Origin: Varroa destructor
Lineage: Eukaryota > Arthropoda > Arachnida > Mesostigmata > Varroidae
Assembly (NCBI RefSeq): GCF_002443255.2
Contig: NW_019211454.1
Location: 6,221,440 to 6,285,439, forward strand
Length of the DNA stretch: 64,000 nt
Reading direction: 5' to 3'
Numbering within the stretch: the stretch's first letter is position 1; the number at the start of each line of letters is the position of its first letter. The position numbers were made by a program, and so were the translations under genes. Positions 1-15,000 of the stretch are shown piece after piece. Under the pieces are notes generated by a model. The model saw nothing but the letters and a program-made list of their open reading frames with translations, did not search any database and was not told where the DNA came from.

Positions 1-18
1 CAATGTCATCCTCATAAT
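1..18 (-). CDS. Dscam: Dscam exon fragment: cytoplasmic tail, cut by window edge
   Basis: A good acceptor (TACTTCTTGCAG, its AG at 19-20) lies 282 bp beyond the donor of the transmembrane exon. Joining at phase 1 gives a split TAT codon and then YEDDI before the window ends. The acidic, tyrosine-containing sequence and conserved phase suit a tail exon, but only 18 bases are visible. Confidence 0.55.
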
Positions 19-3000
19 CTGCAAGAAGTAGCGGACCGCAACGGTATGCGTTATTTGCTGACGACAAAGATTAATGGTTACATGAACGCAACAAAACAGA
101 AGTGAAATCTAATCATTTAGGCAAAGCCAAAACTAATTTAAGGAGCAAGCTAGCTATTCATATTTGATTGTTAAATACATTATGCATGGTACATTTTAGC
201 TTCGTACAGCGTTTTTTTTTTTTTTTTTTTTTGTAGAAAGTAAACAAAAACGCATGTAAACGTGATTGCCTACAAATAGCTATCTACAAGTATTACTTAC
301 ATTGTAATCGTGCATCCGGATTACGGACCAGCGTACAATGCTGCGACTGCATCGATACAGGCGTAGCAAGCTTCGCAGGGACCTGATACGTTGATGAAAA
401 ATTGTTAATATGTCGGGGGCTGCCTCCACTAAATAGTGTATCGCATGACTCAATAAACTTTTTCTGCGTGTCGCCGGTAGACGGCGCTCGCGTCCGTTCA
501 TAGAGGCCGCTGCCATTACCCAGCGGACTCTGTTGGCTGTCCTGGAGAAACATTAACTGTCGACGTCGAACGTAAACGTAGCCGCTGATCGTCAAAATGA
601 CGGTGAGCGCAAACACTGCCACAATGACGGGCACGACGATTTGCACCTCTTCGAGAATTGAGTTCGTCGCGTATCCGTCATCGAAACTGTTGGCTAACGC
701 CGGCGCGATAGTTCCACCTGCGATAGTGCGGGTAGCCACAGCGTAGATGTGTACCTGGCTTCCGGCGTCATTTGATGCGGCCACCTTTATCTCGTACCAT
801 GTCGCTGGACTGAGGCCGGTTATCTGTGGGAAAAGATAGCGCGCACATTGTTTCAATTAGACTATAGGCAACGAAAAACAATTGACTTGATGATAATATT
901 CATTCAAAGGGTGATACTGTACAGGCTAACATTCGCTTAGCGCCGTTGTCGATGACGATTGACAGCACGCGAGACAGAAAAATAGCATATTCGTCGAGGG
1001 TCTTTCATGATGCAGGTGTGCCTCCCGTACTGCCTGAAAACTCATTAATAATTCATGCGGAGCAGCTTGGCAGCTAACGGAAAAATGTTTCTTTTTTTTT
1101 TTTTGTTAGAAAGCGAAGTGACTGAATTTCGCTTCACATAAACACAATCGTCCCAAACTGCAATGACCTATATAACCCCACGTTAGGGTGCCTCCTAGGC
1201 AGTCTTGCAATATTATCCAATGCAATAGCTTTTATAAAACGTAACTTGCCTGCAGTTTACTTTTCGAAAAGTAACGCTGAGACAGGCGGAACTGTAGTAG
1301 AAAAACCAACTAGCGCTTTTACTTCTAAATTATTCAACAAAAGTTAAACGAGGTGTGAAAAATTATACCTAGCTTTTGAAAGTTGATCAAAGAAAAAACA
1401 TCCAGTACAGCAAAGTTGTAAGAGTTTGATAGCACCAAGGTTTTAAGTTAACGTCCTTTTGCTAAAATGGCATGGAGTGGCCCACATAAGCTCACTTTCC
1501 TTTATATTACTACTACTTCGAGAGTACGTCGACGAACGAAGTAGCTCTTGATACGAGTCGAAATTTGCCATTTCACTTGCTTGCTTTATTATTATATTAC
1601 TGCGGGTTCTTCTGACTGGTTGCAGGTTCGATTAAGCTAGACATTTGAACTGTGCGATCTATATCACCGCAGCGGAGCGCATCTTACGAAGCACCATGAA
1701 GTCCAGACTCACCGGGCTACACATGCTCCGACTATATAATGCAATCCAATATAGAAAAATCAATCGTAGCTGTAAAGGCATACGACCATTTGCATAAGAG
1801 AGCTTGAAAAGACGATCTAACGCTTTAGCCTATTAAAGATTGACGAAATTACTAGAAATGCTACTCTCAAACGTACCACAACGCGGTCTTGAGCCTGGTT
1901 GTACTGCACTTGAATCCATTCTCCGCGTTCATTGGACGCTTGCTGCTTTCGATAGTTGATAACATAAGCGCGCATCGGACATCCACCATCGCTCCAGGTA
2001 CCGAGATCGAGTGTTATTGAGCTGTTGCTGGGCGTTGCAAAGTCGTCCTGAAGCGGTGCAGCTGGTACTCCACCTGTCAATGCATTCACGTATTGTATTA
2101 AGAATCCATGTAAGAGCCGCCTCCTAGGTGTTTTTTAACTTAAGAACATAGAATGCACGCAAATCAGCCCCCTAACCTAACCCCCTTCCTCAACGTCTCC
2201 TGCTAAATTACGTTAAAAACTTTTAGTTGTGTTGTTCTAGTACTTAAATTAAGAAGACAATAGAGTTTTGTTATACACCTTCTGTCTGGCCAGTGATGAT
2301 ATCGCTGGCCTCTCCAACGGCTCCCGACCGTCTCGTACCGACCAGGTACACCTGGTATTTAGTGCCGCACTGGAGGCCCTCGAGAAGGTACCAGTCCTGC
2401 TTGGATGAAACTTCTACTTCTTCCCACTGACCGCCAAACTTTCTTCGGTAGTGAAGTATTAGTTCTGCAAAGTTATAAAATAATAAATTGACATTGAGCA
2501 CTTTTCTACGCCTTTCCTATTATATACACGTACGGTTTATTGACCAAAACGGTAAACGATGCTCTGCGACAAGTCTTATTTTTATTATTCATGGAAACGT
2601 CTGCTTACAATCTGTGGCGGACATCGTTGTCCTTGACTCCGCGATTTAATGCGACAAATAAGATCGACTATATAGGACCGCTCAAAAAGCGCATTTCTAC
2701 CTGATACTCAAAGACCTCAACCGAGCTATACAACCTACAGCTTAAGAATAAGACGGTACAAAATAAACACTTCGTCCGAGATAGAACAAAGGACCGTCAG
2801 GAGGTCCTTACCCTTAGATGGCCTCGGAATACCGTAAGCATCTAATTGATAGATAGTACACAGGTAATATAACGGATGTAATCCAATGTAACCAGTGTAA
2901 CCATTGTGGGCACAACGATTACTTGGCCGCTACATTAGTAGGGCAGTGAGAGTGTTGAAACTCCTAAATAGTCTGCTAGCCTCGACTTCGAGGAGGAACC

Positions 3001-6000
3001 TTGAAACTACAGTCGAGCCACCCTCTTCACCTCGCTGTCGTAAGCACGTGTTGCTCGAAACCTTCTCAGACCTCGGACTTCTCAGCGTCCTTATGTGCAC
3101 GTTACGTCTAGATGTGTCGACAAGCTGAGGAAGACAGGTCGCGGGTGCATGCTCTATCTGACCCCTCGCTATGACGGGTCCTAGTAGACTCGTGGAACCG
3201 ATGGCCTTCTGTCTTATCACCGGCTTAGCCCTAGTGACTGGAACCATCCGAGAACACTGCTTAGTGTTCTCGAGTATCTGTGCGAGTTCCTCCCTCCGTT
3301 GCTGGTGCCCGGCATTCGACCACGCCTACAGAGGTCCAGCGATAGAAAGAGGCTTGATGAGAGCCCTGGACTGATGAGTCGAGGCTTGGTTAGCGAAGTA
3401 GAATAATGCAGGATCAGGTTCCTCATCGACGGCCGCTACCAGCAACTATCTTCGTATTCTGCACTAGTAGTCATACCAGTAGTAGTCGCTTGAGATCGTT
3501 AATAGCAAACAAGCCTGAAAGACGAGCAGGTTGCCCACGAGCGCCAAGCCTTTCCCATGGGAGAAATACTGAACATGACCTGGGTACATGGTAATGGGGC
3601 GACTATGGATACGAGATGAACGGACAAACGAACCAACGGGGGAGGGGGCTGCCGAAGCGTGGAAGACGAGCCAAGGATCGAGCCATTCAGATGGCCGATA
3701 CTTCTGCTGCTGTCGGCAAAGACGAAACATTGCTATATGTATCGCGTTGTATGAGAATCGGACATGCTCGTTTCTAGTTCGTCTGATCAGCGCTGAAGCT
3801 ATAAGTAGGTAGAGAAAACGAGATATTGTGCGAGATGAGAAGCCATGGACGATGAGCTTCGTGCATCACGAAGAACGACCAGTAAAAAGAGCGCTACTGG
3901 CACTAATATTAAAAGGGACCTAATGAAGCATTTGTAGATTCGGAACGCAAAGTAAAATAGCAGTGGCACCTTGGCTTAGCCATGAGCAAAACTAGGCATG
4001 TAAATAGCTCACCGGTTTAGGCTAACGTCAATATAGTAATCCGTCCATTTCTTTACAGTGAATATAGTCAGAGGTTAGCCTTATGTGCAGCGAATGCTTG
4101 TCTCGGTCCCCTCCACGACCTTATAGGAAAGATATGTTTCACTCTTCAACAGCGATCTGTGTTACTCGCCGTGAGGTAGTTAATGGTCATGACTACTCAC
4201 TGTAGAATAAATATACTGGTAATATTGAACCGATGCGGCGGCGAACACCTGCGCACGTGTCCGTTACCGATCTTTTCGACTACGATTCGACAACGCAGAA
4301 AAATGGTTCATCCTGGAACAAGCGTAGTGACATTGCTATATGGTTGAATTTTGCTGCTAGGATTAGGGGCGGCAGGAACGATAGATGAAGTTAACGCCGC
4401 ACGAAGTTTCAGTACTATTGTGCATGAAAAATCCTGTATTTGTACATGCATATATCCGTACACACGTACAATACAAGTTTAGTTTCTCACTCGCTTACAC
4501 CTAACTGGTTTCTGTTCCGCCGGACCGCAGGAGCTCGACAGCCAGCCGGTAGAAATACTCACTAAACATGGCGTTCATATACTTTCGGGGTAGATCCCAT
4601 CTAATCCGGAGCTCAGAGGTGGACGCTGACACTACAGAAACGGCGGACGGTGCTGGAAGTAAGCCTGAAAAGAAAAGCGAAGAAGGTAAAGAAACGATCA
4701 GTGCGAGTCGACACTAGACGCCCATGCACAAGCCGCTTGTGGCAGTTACCGACGTATGAGTTACTTCTGGCACTGCTAGAACTCGACCACTGTTTCTAAG
4801 CTGCCATCAATATCAAGCCATCTACGAGAAAGTGACTATCTCCTAAGAGAGGCTGTGATACGTAGAAGCTGCCTTTAAGCTCTCCAGCTGAGGATGATGG
4901 ATAAAAAAAAGTCAGGCAAGTTTAGTCGCAGCTTGCCTCACTTCTGTAGGGAGCACTTCGTCAGTGAGCTAAGTGCCTCAACCCATCGCGGAAGGAGGGT
5001 TCGGACAGGTTCCGGATGCTGTGCCATGCGAAGGAATACGGCGCTACCATGGAACCGTTTGTACGTGAAGCGTATATGTTTGCGCGGATCTGGCTGCAAT
5101 GTCTGAGCTTGGCTTGGCATGCCCTGCATCTCCACCTACCCTCTTTCACGCCGATTTTCTAAATCACTCTTTCCAAGTGACCCAACGGGAGACAAAGCTA
5201 AGTCTCGCTTGCGAAAGCGGCCAATTGAGAAGAAAATAACAGGATAGACACAATAGGCTAAACGAAGGTTCTCTGGGAAAAGTCGTCCAGCCGGGACCCA
5301 TTGCAGGTGTAGCATCTACCGTTAGTGGCAGAACATAGTAAAGTAGGAAGCGATAACTTTTAGACGATCGACTAGCTCCGGGGAGGAAGAGCTTATCAGC
5401 GCGTCTTGTCGACAGAAGAGCTGTCGCTCGTATATCATAAAACGTGCAGTCAACAGCTAATCCGCGCGCGCATTAGACGTCGTGCATAAGACGCTAGGCG
5501 CGTCATTCCTTTTTAAAGATTTGGCTTTAAAGCGATAGGAAATGAAAGAAATTGAGAGCAGGCTGAACGGCCATCCTGTGCAGCTTTTGTTTAGTGTAAT
5601 CTCGCCAAGGGAATCACTTAGAGTGTGCTACGCCCGGATACGTATGAGCTGCTCGATTTCCCCTTAGTTAACGTCAGGATTGGGTATCGACCCACAGAAT
5701 AAACGGAGGAGGGTGTTCACGATGATGAGATTACCGAAAAGATAAAAAATGGCTTGAATTGATCGTCTCTTAAATAAGTCGTTATTAAGCATTTTCGATC
5801 GATAGTATAGTTCGAAGTATAATAACGAGCCTGGGTGTTAGCATAAGAAACTCAATGTCGTAGAGAAGTGAAAGATTTAAGTTTTTTTGCCGAGTGGCTT
5901 TTTTTTATCGACCTCCAAACGTTGACCTGCTCGTTCAGATATTTATATACAAGTCTACGATTATGAAGTCTGCAAAGTCTCTTTCATTTCTTTCCTTTTC

Positions 6001-9000
6001 TTTCATTGTGAAGTTAGTTCAAATAGCAAAATAGAAAGATGTTTGTAAATGTGAAAAAATTGACATTATTTTTTCTATAATGGAGTTGCGAGATCAAATT
6101 CATCATTTGCTACTAAAAACACCAATACAATATTGCGGTTACTCTCGTCTACGTAAATTGCGGACCAACTGGATTGCCAAAAACTAAATAGATATTGATG
6201 AATTAATTTTTCAATTTAATTACAATTTATTATGATTACGGCGCAAACCGCCGCAACGAAAAGCATCGCTAAACAGCCACTGTTTACAAGAATAGCCGTA
6301 GGTTATTTAGGTTCTCTTTTCTCAGCATTCGCCTTCCAGCCCCGAATCCCTGCTGCCGCAACCTGTGTATTTGTATACTTGGCTCACGTCCATGCTCTTT
6401 TTTCCGTTTCGTGATAAACAACATTAACTAAGCTGGCGGCAAGTATCAGGCTGGCACGTGCATAGGGTAGCAGCCGTCCTGAAGAGGCTCGCGAACTATC
6501 CTCCACTGTATATGGCTGAACAGATCCAGGACGCAGAGACCCGGCTCTCGTATACAAATTTTATGAGTTTGTGCACTTATAAATCTTACGGCTAGCTCTG
6601 CGGGGGAGCCACATCGGTTGGGAAGAGCCCGCTTCTGATTGGACGAGCGCAATAGCTAGAGAGGCTAGAGGACCCCGCGCGTTCTGCTAAAGGAGGGCGT
6701 CAACGCCAAAACGAGCTTCTGAACGAACCAGATGAATGGACCACAGGCCGCTTCCGTGTGGTTTCTTCATGTTACGATATATTAGGAACCGTGATGACAA
6801 AGAGAAATAGTAAAGTGCAAATGGTCATGGCAGTAATTCGAAAAAAGGTACGAACAGTAAAAACGACCTAAGTGGAATTTTGGGCCAGGCGAGTGCTAAA
6901 TTAAGATCGGAGTAGATTTGTCTGGAGGGCATAGGTGCAATGTACATTGGTAATAGACAGGTATTGCGAAACCTGTTTCCATCAGTGTTATGTTAAAATT
7001 CTATGAATACAAACAATAGATGAGAGCTATAACCTACATGACGACTTTGTCTGTAAAGCGATTTTTGACCGTTTCAATGTTTGATCTAAAATATATGAGT
7101 TTTAGCATAGGTACTCAACTTTAAGTTAACTACTCTTTTACCTTTAATTTGAACTTGATAGTTAATCTCATCCGAGCCATGTCGATTTTCCACTCGGCAA
7201 GTGTAATTTCCGGTATGCTCATCGCTGATCTCGCTAAGCAGTACCGAGCCATTGCTGAGAAGCTGGAATCGATTCTTGTTTTTGTCAAGTTTTTCCCCGC
7301 GAAAATTCCAGACATTCGAGCCCGGTGGAACACCGACGCTGAGGCAGTTAAGTGTCATCGAAGAACCTTTGGCTAGGAAGACCCGCTCCGAGAAAGACGC
7401 TATTCGGGCGGGAACTAGCAAATAAAATAGACAAAAAATATTATCAATACGACATTCTATAATGCCCATCATTTTTTTTGCCGATGTTGTGAATGTAGCG
7501 TTCATATACATACGTAGCTTCAAATAGCAGTTGGCTTAGGCAATAGATCTTTTGCCAGTAATATCAGTGTTGTAAGCACTGAATCAAACAACCTAAACAC
7601 ACGTTTTCAACGGAAAAACGTTTTACGTTCAGTTAAAAAAAGCTGGCAATAATTATCTCTCAAGGCTCAAAAGTAACTCACTAGTGTCGCTTGTTGACTG
7701 AGACATCACTCGGGTGGATTCGCCTTCACCTATCTGTGTCGAAGCGCTCACCCAAAACTCGTAACGACGGTTAAGCTCAAGGCCAGTGGCCTCAAAGTAT
7801 CGTTGGGAAGCAGCGACCTGATGTTTGCTCATATTCTGAAATTTAAAAAGCCGTAATTAAAGTACGTTTCATAGAAGTTCGCGTTTTCATACTGCTTTTT
7901 TTTTTTCGAGTTTTGGTCGGAAGAGTAATCTCTGCAATTATATCCGATACGCAGAAATATATATAAGGTTAAACTGAATAATTTCAAATAATAGTTATGG
8001 TAGGTAAGCGAAACAATGGTTTCTTTTAGCAATCTACCAGAAACGGTGACCAGTTTATTCTATAACTTGGCATAAAACGCTTAAATTATCAATAGGCAAA
8101 GGCAAGATGGAATTGAAGCTAAGAATTTTTGTTGAGGCCGGCCTTCAAGTCAGCTTATTTTTCTCTGATAAGGCAAACCAATTGGTAGTGCCCAAGAACG
8201 TATTTAGTTACAATATCAAAAGAAAAAAGTATATTAAAAAAAAAATCAGAGCTTTTCTATCCAAGAATAGACGCAAAAATTTTTCTAAGACGGCGTCTTT
8301 AAACGTTACAATCAGCCAAGCGGTTATCCAGCTTACTCAACCAACAAAGGTTCTAACGTCAACTCATTCATTTCGCCGTCATCTTCGTGTTTCGTATACC
8401 CCCCTTCTTGTACATGTTAGGAATTGCCAAAACATTTCTCAATCGTTTCGGGATCGTCGGCTGCACCCCGTGTCCGTCTGCCCGTCAACCAGGGGTGTGA
8501 AATCCCTTCGAAGCAGAAGGACGATGTGCTGCTACTGCCGCTGATATAAGAAATTGTTATGGTCCGGCAGCAGCAGTAACGTCCACTCTTATAGCGTAAT
8601 GTTGTAGATCTTTTCTCTGTAGTTAGGTGGGACAGTCGGACGGCGACCTGCGAGATGAGGGGGTAGAGGAAGGAACTAAGGTAAAAACGTGGAATGACTT
8701 CGGTAGCAAACGATTTTGAGAAGTGGGCTAATAGCATGCGTTCAGGGGGAATGCGTGTTTCAACGTGCCGTACGCTGACCATGTTAGCGGCACACTCGGA
8801 GGCAGGAGAAGGCAGTGGATGCGCTGGTAAATCTGTGAGTGCGTATACCTGAACTAGCTTTTTTGTGTGTGAGTTTGTATGCTTGTTGGTTTTTTTTTTC
8901 GGTTTGGCCCCATCATCCGGTTCAGCGTAATAACGGTGCTGGACGATAGTTCGTGGCTTGCTGTGCACTGTACTGAGGGCGTGTAGTGTAGCAGTGTTCT

Positions 9001-12000
9001 GAAAGAAGCTCTAGTAAATGGCTTACATGGCTTCCGTTCGGCTTGTCGGTGCTGCCTACGCTTCGCTGGTAGAGCGTATACGTGGTGATGACTCCGTTAC
9101 ACTCCTCGGGGAGCTTCCAGCTGACGAGGATGGCCTGCTTACGATACGGAAGCGCCTTGATGTCTCCAGGCGGTCCGGGAACTGCGAGCAAGCACCGGGA
9201 AACGACGATATATAAGGAAGAGGGTTTGAGAGCCAGCTAATGTAAAATACGCTCCTGAGTTTCTCATGCATGCCCTGAGCATCGGGTGTAGGCACAGACC
9301 AGCGGTGACGATGTGGTCTGAGTAGCTACGAGCCTCCCATGTCTGTGCTATGTCAACCTAGGCGGCGGGGAAATGCCTTCCCAATGCTCTCGAGAGGTAG
9401 CCACAGACATGCTGCTACACACGACAAATAGCACAAATTACACCTCTATACCACATGACGACAGACAGCATCGCCGTAGATAAGAAGGGACATAAAACTT
9501 GCGTAAGACCGTCCTTTGCCACGCTGGCGCAATTTCAAGCGTACAACTCCTCGAAATATTTATTCAGATTGCTTTAGATATGGCAACCATAGTATGATTC
9601 TACTGGTTGGCTGGAACACTGCAAACTACTAGCAATGATCATCTGGGAGCTGGCTCACTCGTAGGCACATATAAACACACATAAACAGATTTCGAAAACG
9701 AATCCGCCCACACTTGCAACAAGTAGTCTTGCCTGAGGTTTACGACCAGTACAGCATAAATAAGATAGTTTAAAGTAACGAAGTAAACTAGTAGAGTTTA
9801 ATAACAGCCCAAGATTAGTAAGTCCTTCTACGATCTTTGCACGATTCTAGTGAAACTGAAAACGCTGGTATAAATATCGGAAAAAAACGTACCATCCTCT
9901 AATGTTTTACAATAGACAGGGTCACTTTCAATTCCATCACCCTTTCGCGTTCGAGCCAATAACTGGATGGAGTAGTTGGCAAATTTGGCCAAGCTGTCAA
10001 GGTTGTAGTCTTGTTGTTCGCCAGATTTGATCACTATCTCGAGAATAGGCTCGTCGTCCTCTGCAATATTCATACATTAGATCGTTTGCATAGATCGGAA
10101 CATTTGAAAAAGTTTAATAAACCAACGGCGCAATGGTTTAGCAGCTGAACCTATAGCTAAGAAACCGAGGAGACTGGCACAAGCCCCGCCAATGGTATAT
10201 GTGACCCGACAGGTGTGATTAAATAAACAAATACATCAGTAAAGGAACGGAATGCTTAATAAAATGAGCGTATCAAATGGACCTTACGAGTCAACATATA
10301 GGTGATTGGAAACCTCACCGTCTTCATGGGATTCAGTCTTTCGATACCGAATCTTGAACCCTTCGAGATGGCCATGCAATGCATTATGTGGCGGAGGACT
10401 CCAAGTCACTCTGACTTTACTAGACGATTTAGCCTCACAAGCGACCTTTCGAGGAGGTCGGCTTGGTACTGCAAGACATAACCATATATTTAGACGCTTG
10501 AAAAAAGTACAAATACATTTTTATTCAAGTTACAAACCGATTCTAAATCCTTCTAGACTAAGTATGCAAACAAACGGTTTACAAAACCTGCTAATGAATC
10601 TCACCGCCAATAAATGTGGCTTTTCATGTTAACCGAACTGACTCCTGGGTGCCAAAATGGAGCGCCCGTTTTCAAAGCCAAAAGCCCGTTCGGTTTCCCG
10701 AACAGGTCAGACGAATTTTTAATTTTCTAAAGATGTCTGGTTACGCCATAACCTAAATATCTATAGATTTCTGTTTAAGTTGAAACACCAACGCGCTATT
10801 TTAAGCCGTAATCTGTCAAAGCGTGTGTTTTGATTAGGTCGAAATAGGTTTTTTGCACATTTCAAACTCTCGAAAGATCATTCATAGCCCTGCCAATAAC
10901 ATTTATATTGTTATAACTTTGTATATACCAACTTAAATACCTACTACTTACTGTACTTCACTATAATTGTTACTTATAGCAATCCTAAATCTAGCAACTG
11001 ACCATCCTCCATTGTTAGCTTGACAATAGGGTCTGAGCGTGGGCCGGCGCCTTTCTTATTGTAGGCCTGTATGCTAACTGAATATCTTGTCCACTTATGA
11101 AGTCCTTTAAGCTCAGTTTCGGTACGCGGTTGACTGGAAGACTTAACGTCAACCGTTTTGTATTGAATTTTCTCACCGGATGAGTTGTAACCAACATAAT
11201 AACCAAGGATATCGCCATTGTGCATATGCACCGGGGGAGGCTGGAAAATCGAATACGAAATCCAAAATATCTTGTTATATCATAGATGTATAAGTGTATA
11301 GAGGAATGGTTTTGCATACACAAAGTGACACAAAACTTTATTGAGAATGAAAAAATTCATTTAATAGTTAAGGAGTGTTCATTAGTTAAATTCGCTACTT
11401 ATTTTACGTTCTTTTGCTAATTAAGCAGATGTGATTATAAAGAGTATTCAAACACATTAGCCCCACCCTATATGTATATACGTCTATTATAAGCTTGCTG
11501 TGCCACATATAACTATTACTGAACGAGTTCTTCTAGATAATTCATCAGTTATTTTGCGCTCAACTTTATAAGCATAAAACATACATTTTCAATTTCTACC
11601 TGGATTTATTCAAGTTCTCTTCTTTGCGCCATTTTCACCAGCTTGCTCTTTGTGATCGACTCAAAAGTTCCTTAATATACCTTTATTTGCCGTCACGATA
11701 TGCCTTTCTCATCGTCGTTTCAACAAGTCAAAGTTGGCTGAATTTCACAGTTTGCCCCTAGCCCAACCGTCCTTTCGACCTACAGTCGATATATCATAAG
11801 CGTATAGCGTACGAAATAACTCACCTAAAGGACAGCCTTCTTAGAGCAACTCAGCTCTTTTTAGGCTTGCCTCCCTCATCTCCGAATCGAGCAAAAACAA
11901 GCAGAGAAAGGGCGCTCTGACAGACGACACAGTGTGACCAATTTCGTCTAGCCTGTGTTATCGTAAGGACAACTGCACAGAGTTCAGCTAAACCACGACC

Positions 12001-15000
12001 AGCGCAGTCAGGACCACTATTACTGTTACTATTATGAGTATTACAATAATAAGTTATTTTTGCTTTCTCGAGGGATGGCACACTCCATGTGGGAATAACG
12101 ACGGGTTTGGCTGTACACGACATAATTCACTCATGTTTTATGTCCTAAGCTGTGCTACTTTACTCCAGCTAAGCCAAACGGATCTGGCTGACAACGGCCT
12201 GGCTATGTGGCGTCACTGCGGCCTCATATCGCCTTTTCGAACGTGCATGTCAACCTAGTTGGCAGTGGGGTCGGGGACCGTGGGCCGCCGCTTATTGCGA
12301 ATCTCATCTATGTCCTATATAGTGCCGCCTTCAACGAGTGATCTATTGATCGATAATTCTCACATTGTCATCCGTTGCACTGAGGACAGAAGATGACGGT
12401 CGGCTAACAAATGGAGAAACGTTATGAGATTCATGCGATTTACGATAAATGTTAATTCAATGATGATGACATTTACTCGTGAGACCACTGAACGTAATCT
12501 CGAAGAAAATTTACGATTGAGATAAAAACATAATGAATCATTACCATTATTGCTAAATTTTGGGCTCTGGTACTGGCGCGTACGAATCTTAACTAAAGAA
12601 AAAAATAAGCCGCTATCAGATGAGAGAATAAGCAGCATTCAATAACATCCCAAAAACACAATTTGTGGCTATGTTCAACCTGTGTACAAATTTTCTTCTA
12701 TTTTTTCAATCGTCGTGAAGTACCTCCAACCATGCTTGTTTAAAAAAAAACTATACATATTTTCTCCTCCGAAGCTTATTCATGCTCTCGTATTGCTCTA
12801 TCGTCTCACCTAGCTTCATTTAATTTATTTTGACGTAAATTCAAATTAGATCCGTCGTTTGTCCAGTGGCGAAATCGGATTTCATGTCCTCAGGGGGATC
12901 AGCCTACTTACCATCCATGAGACTCGTAACGAAGTCGAAGATGTTGGCTCAACGCTAATTTGTTCCGGGGGACCCTCGGGAACTATAGGACACAACGGAA
13001 AAAACAAGAAATATTAAATACTTAACACTGGCTCTGTTTGTCCTATCCTAATTGAAAATACGAAGTATTTGCCCCAAATACTTTCGAACACCGATATGAG
13101 GCTTAAGCTGTTTCCCTGAGACTGTATCGAGTATTTGATAATGTCGCTACTGTTTTAGGCCGTGTGTTTTAGGACTTCGTTTATTTATTCTAGAGTGTCT
13201 AGTATGTGACGACCTGTGTATACTGCTAACTTGGTCCATTGGACCTATTTGATTGCATAAATCTTTAACAAAAATTATTACGGCTTATCGTTCGGCGTTC
13301 GGTCACTGCTATTTCTCTTTAACGTTTACCTCACAACACACAGGAAACACGTTGAGTACATTTTATCGTAAGTAGATTTTGATTACCCTTTATCTAGCCT
13401 AGTAGGGACGAACGATAATCAAACGTCATCAAACCCTACATGAATTGTGACTGAATACAGATCAAACAAAACGTTCGCCTGCAAATCGAAACTGATAATC
13501 GGCGCAATACATAGAGCTCAGAATTTGTCACACGCGACGATGCGTGCATAAGGAAATACCAGTGCGTTTGAAAAAAGTAGATCCGCTTTAAACGCCTCAC
13601 TCTGCCTACTGACTACGGACCCTGTGTAATGCTCTACGAGGGTAGTTTATAATGTCGCATGAATGGCAGCTTAGCCAATGCTGATTCTGGGTAATATAAA
13701 GGAATTTTGTAAATTCTAAACCAGCCAAAAAGGATTTCTAGGTATTTGTCTATTGGATATTAGCATTATGTTGAATATCGCGTACCCAACCACTATCTTG
13801 AATTAGGCTAACGTATTTTACGTTGCCTCTGAACCGGCATCCGCTCATTGACTCGCTGACTTGGTGTGGGGGCCAGATGAGTCAGGTCTTACTAAGTGTC
13901 GTAAAATTTACATATTGCGCCTGCATTACGCCAGCACCCGGTACCCAACCACTCACTGCAACTGGGTGCTCGAAGCACACAATCATCCCTGTAGAATGAA
14001 GCCTTCGTCGTCTCGCCATCATCCAGCATCAATCCGTTGATCCTTTATTTCGCTCCTATAAGTAAGAAGCTCGTGTTCTCTAGAATAACTTCAGCTCGAT
14101 AACAAATGGCTGAGGACAGATGACGATTTCGAGCCCTTAGTCGCAGGGTCTCGCTTACACCCAGGCACGCTTCCTTGCCGCGAGCTTTTCCGCCCTCTTC
14201 TTCTTCTTTCCATTTCCTTGAACCTGGTCGAAATCATTGAATCTGTACCAGTACGAACGACATCGATTAAAAAATGATAATGGGAGCTAGAGAGGTGGGT
14301 TCATATTCTCGTGGAACGATGCTGCCAGCCGGGACAGAGAGAGTGCAGAAAGCAGCAAATTTCCTCGACTTCGGCCACCATCTGCGCAAATCGAGGTTCC
14401 GGTTCTGGCCTTTAGGTTTCCCGATGAAACAAAATATCAAACAAGGTCCTGCCACCGAATTCTATTGCCATCGTGGACCCACACGCGCTCCAGCTCGTAG
14501 ACGGCGCCTGTTGCTGTTCAAGACGGGAATTGAAATTGGATTTGGATCCAAATGCTGTTGGCCGCTGAATGCTTAGCTTCTTGGCCCTGTCGGTAAAACT
14601 TGTAACCACATTTATCCTGAGGGCACAGGAAATCACAAAATGCCGCGTCTGTTAGCATAGCCTCGTCGGACATGGAGCTTAAGTGAAGAACAAAGCTTCA
14701 CTCGAAAAATGATACACTACCGTGCTTGCCGTCCGTTCCTGCTGCGTTTAGTTGTTCCGTCACTACAAAACGGAAGTTGTTGCCGGCGCAAGGTTTAGTT
14801 ATGACAGGTATCATTGCACTACTGTTGCTGCCATCTGCAAATGACATTCTACTAAAAGCGGGTTATTTACATCGGTTTCAGGATAGCGGTGTCGTCTGCA
14901 TCGTTGGCAGTGTATACGTTGCGTTCATAGCACTTTTGGTTCCACCTTTATGAAGCCGAACGTGCTCTTCGTCCCCCTCGTTTTCTTTCACTATACGCGA

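Noticed and set aside
2168..2190. CCTAACCTAA resembles the arthropod telomere repeat.
   Set aside because: Only two units are present.
4170..4186. TGAGGTAGT resembles the let-7 seed.
   Set aside because: The match ends after nine bases and there is no hairpin.
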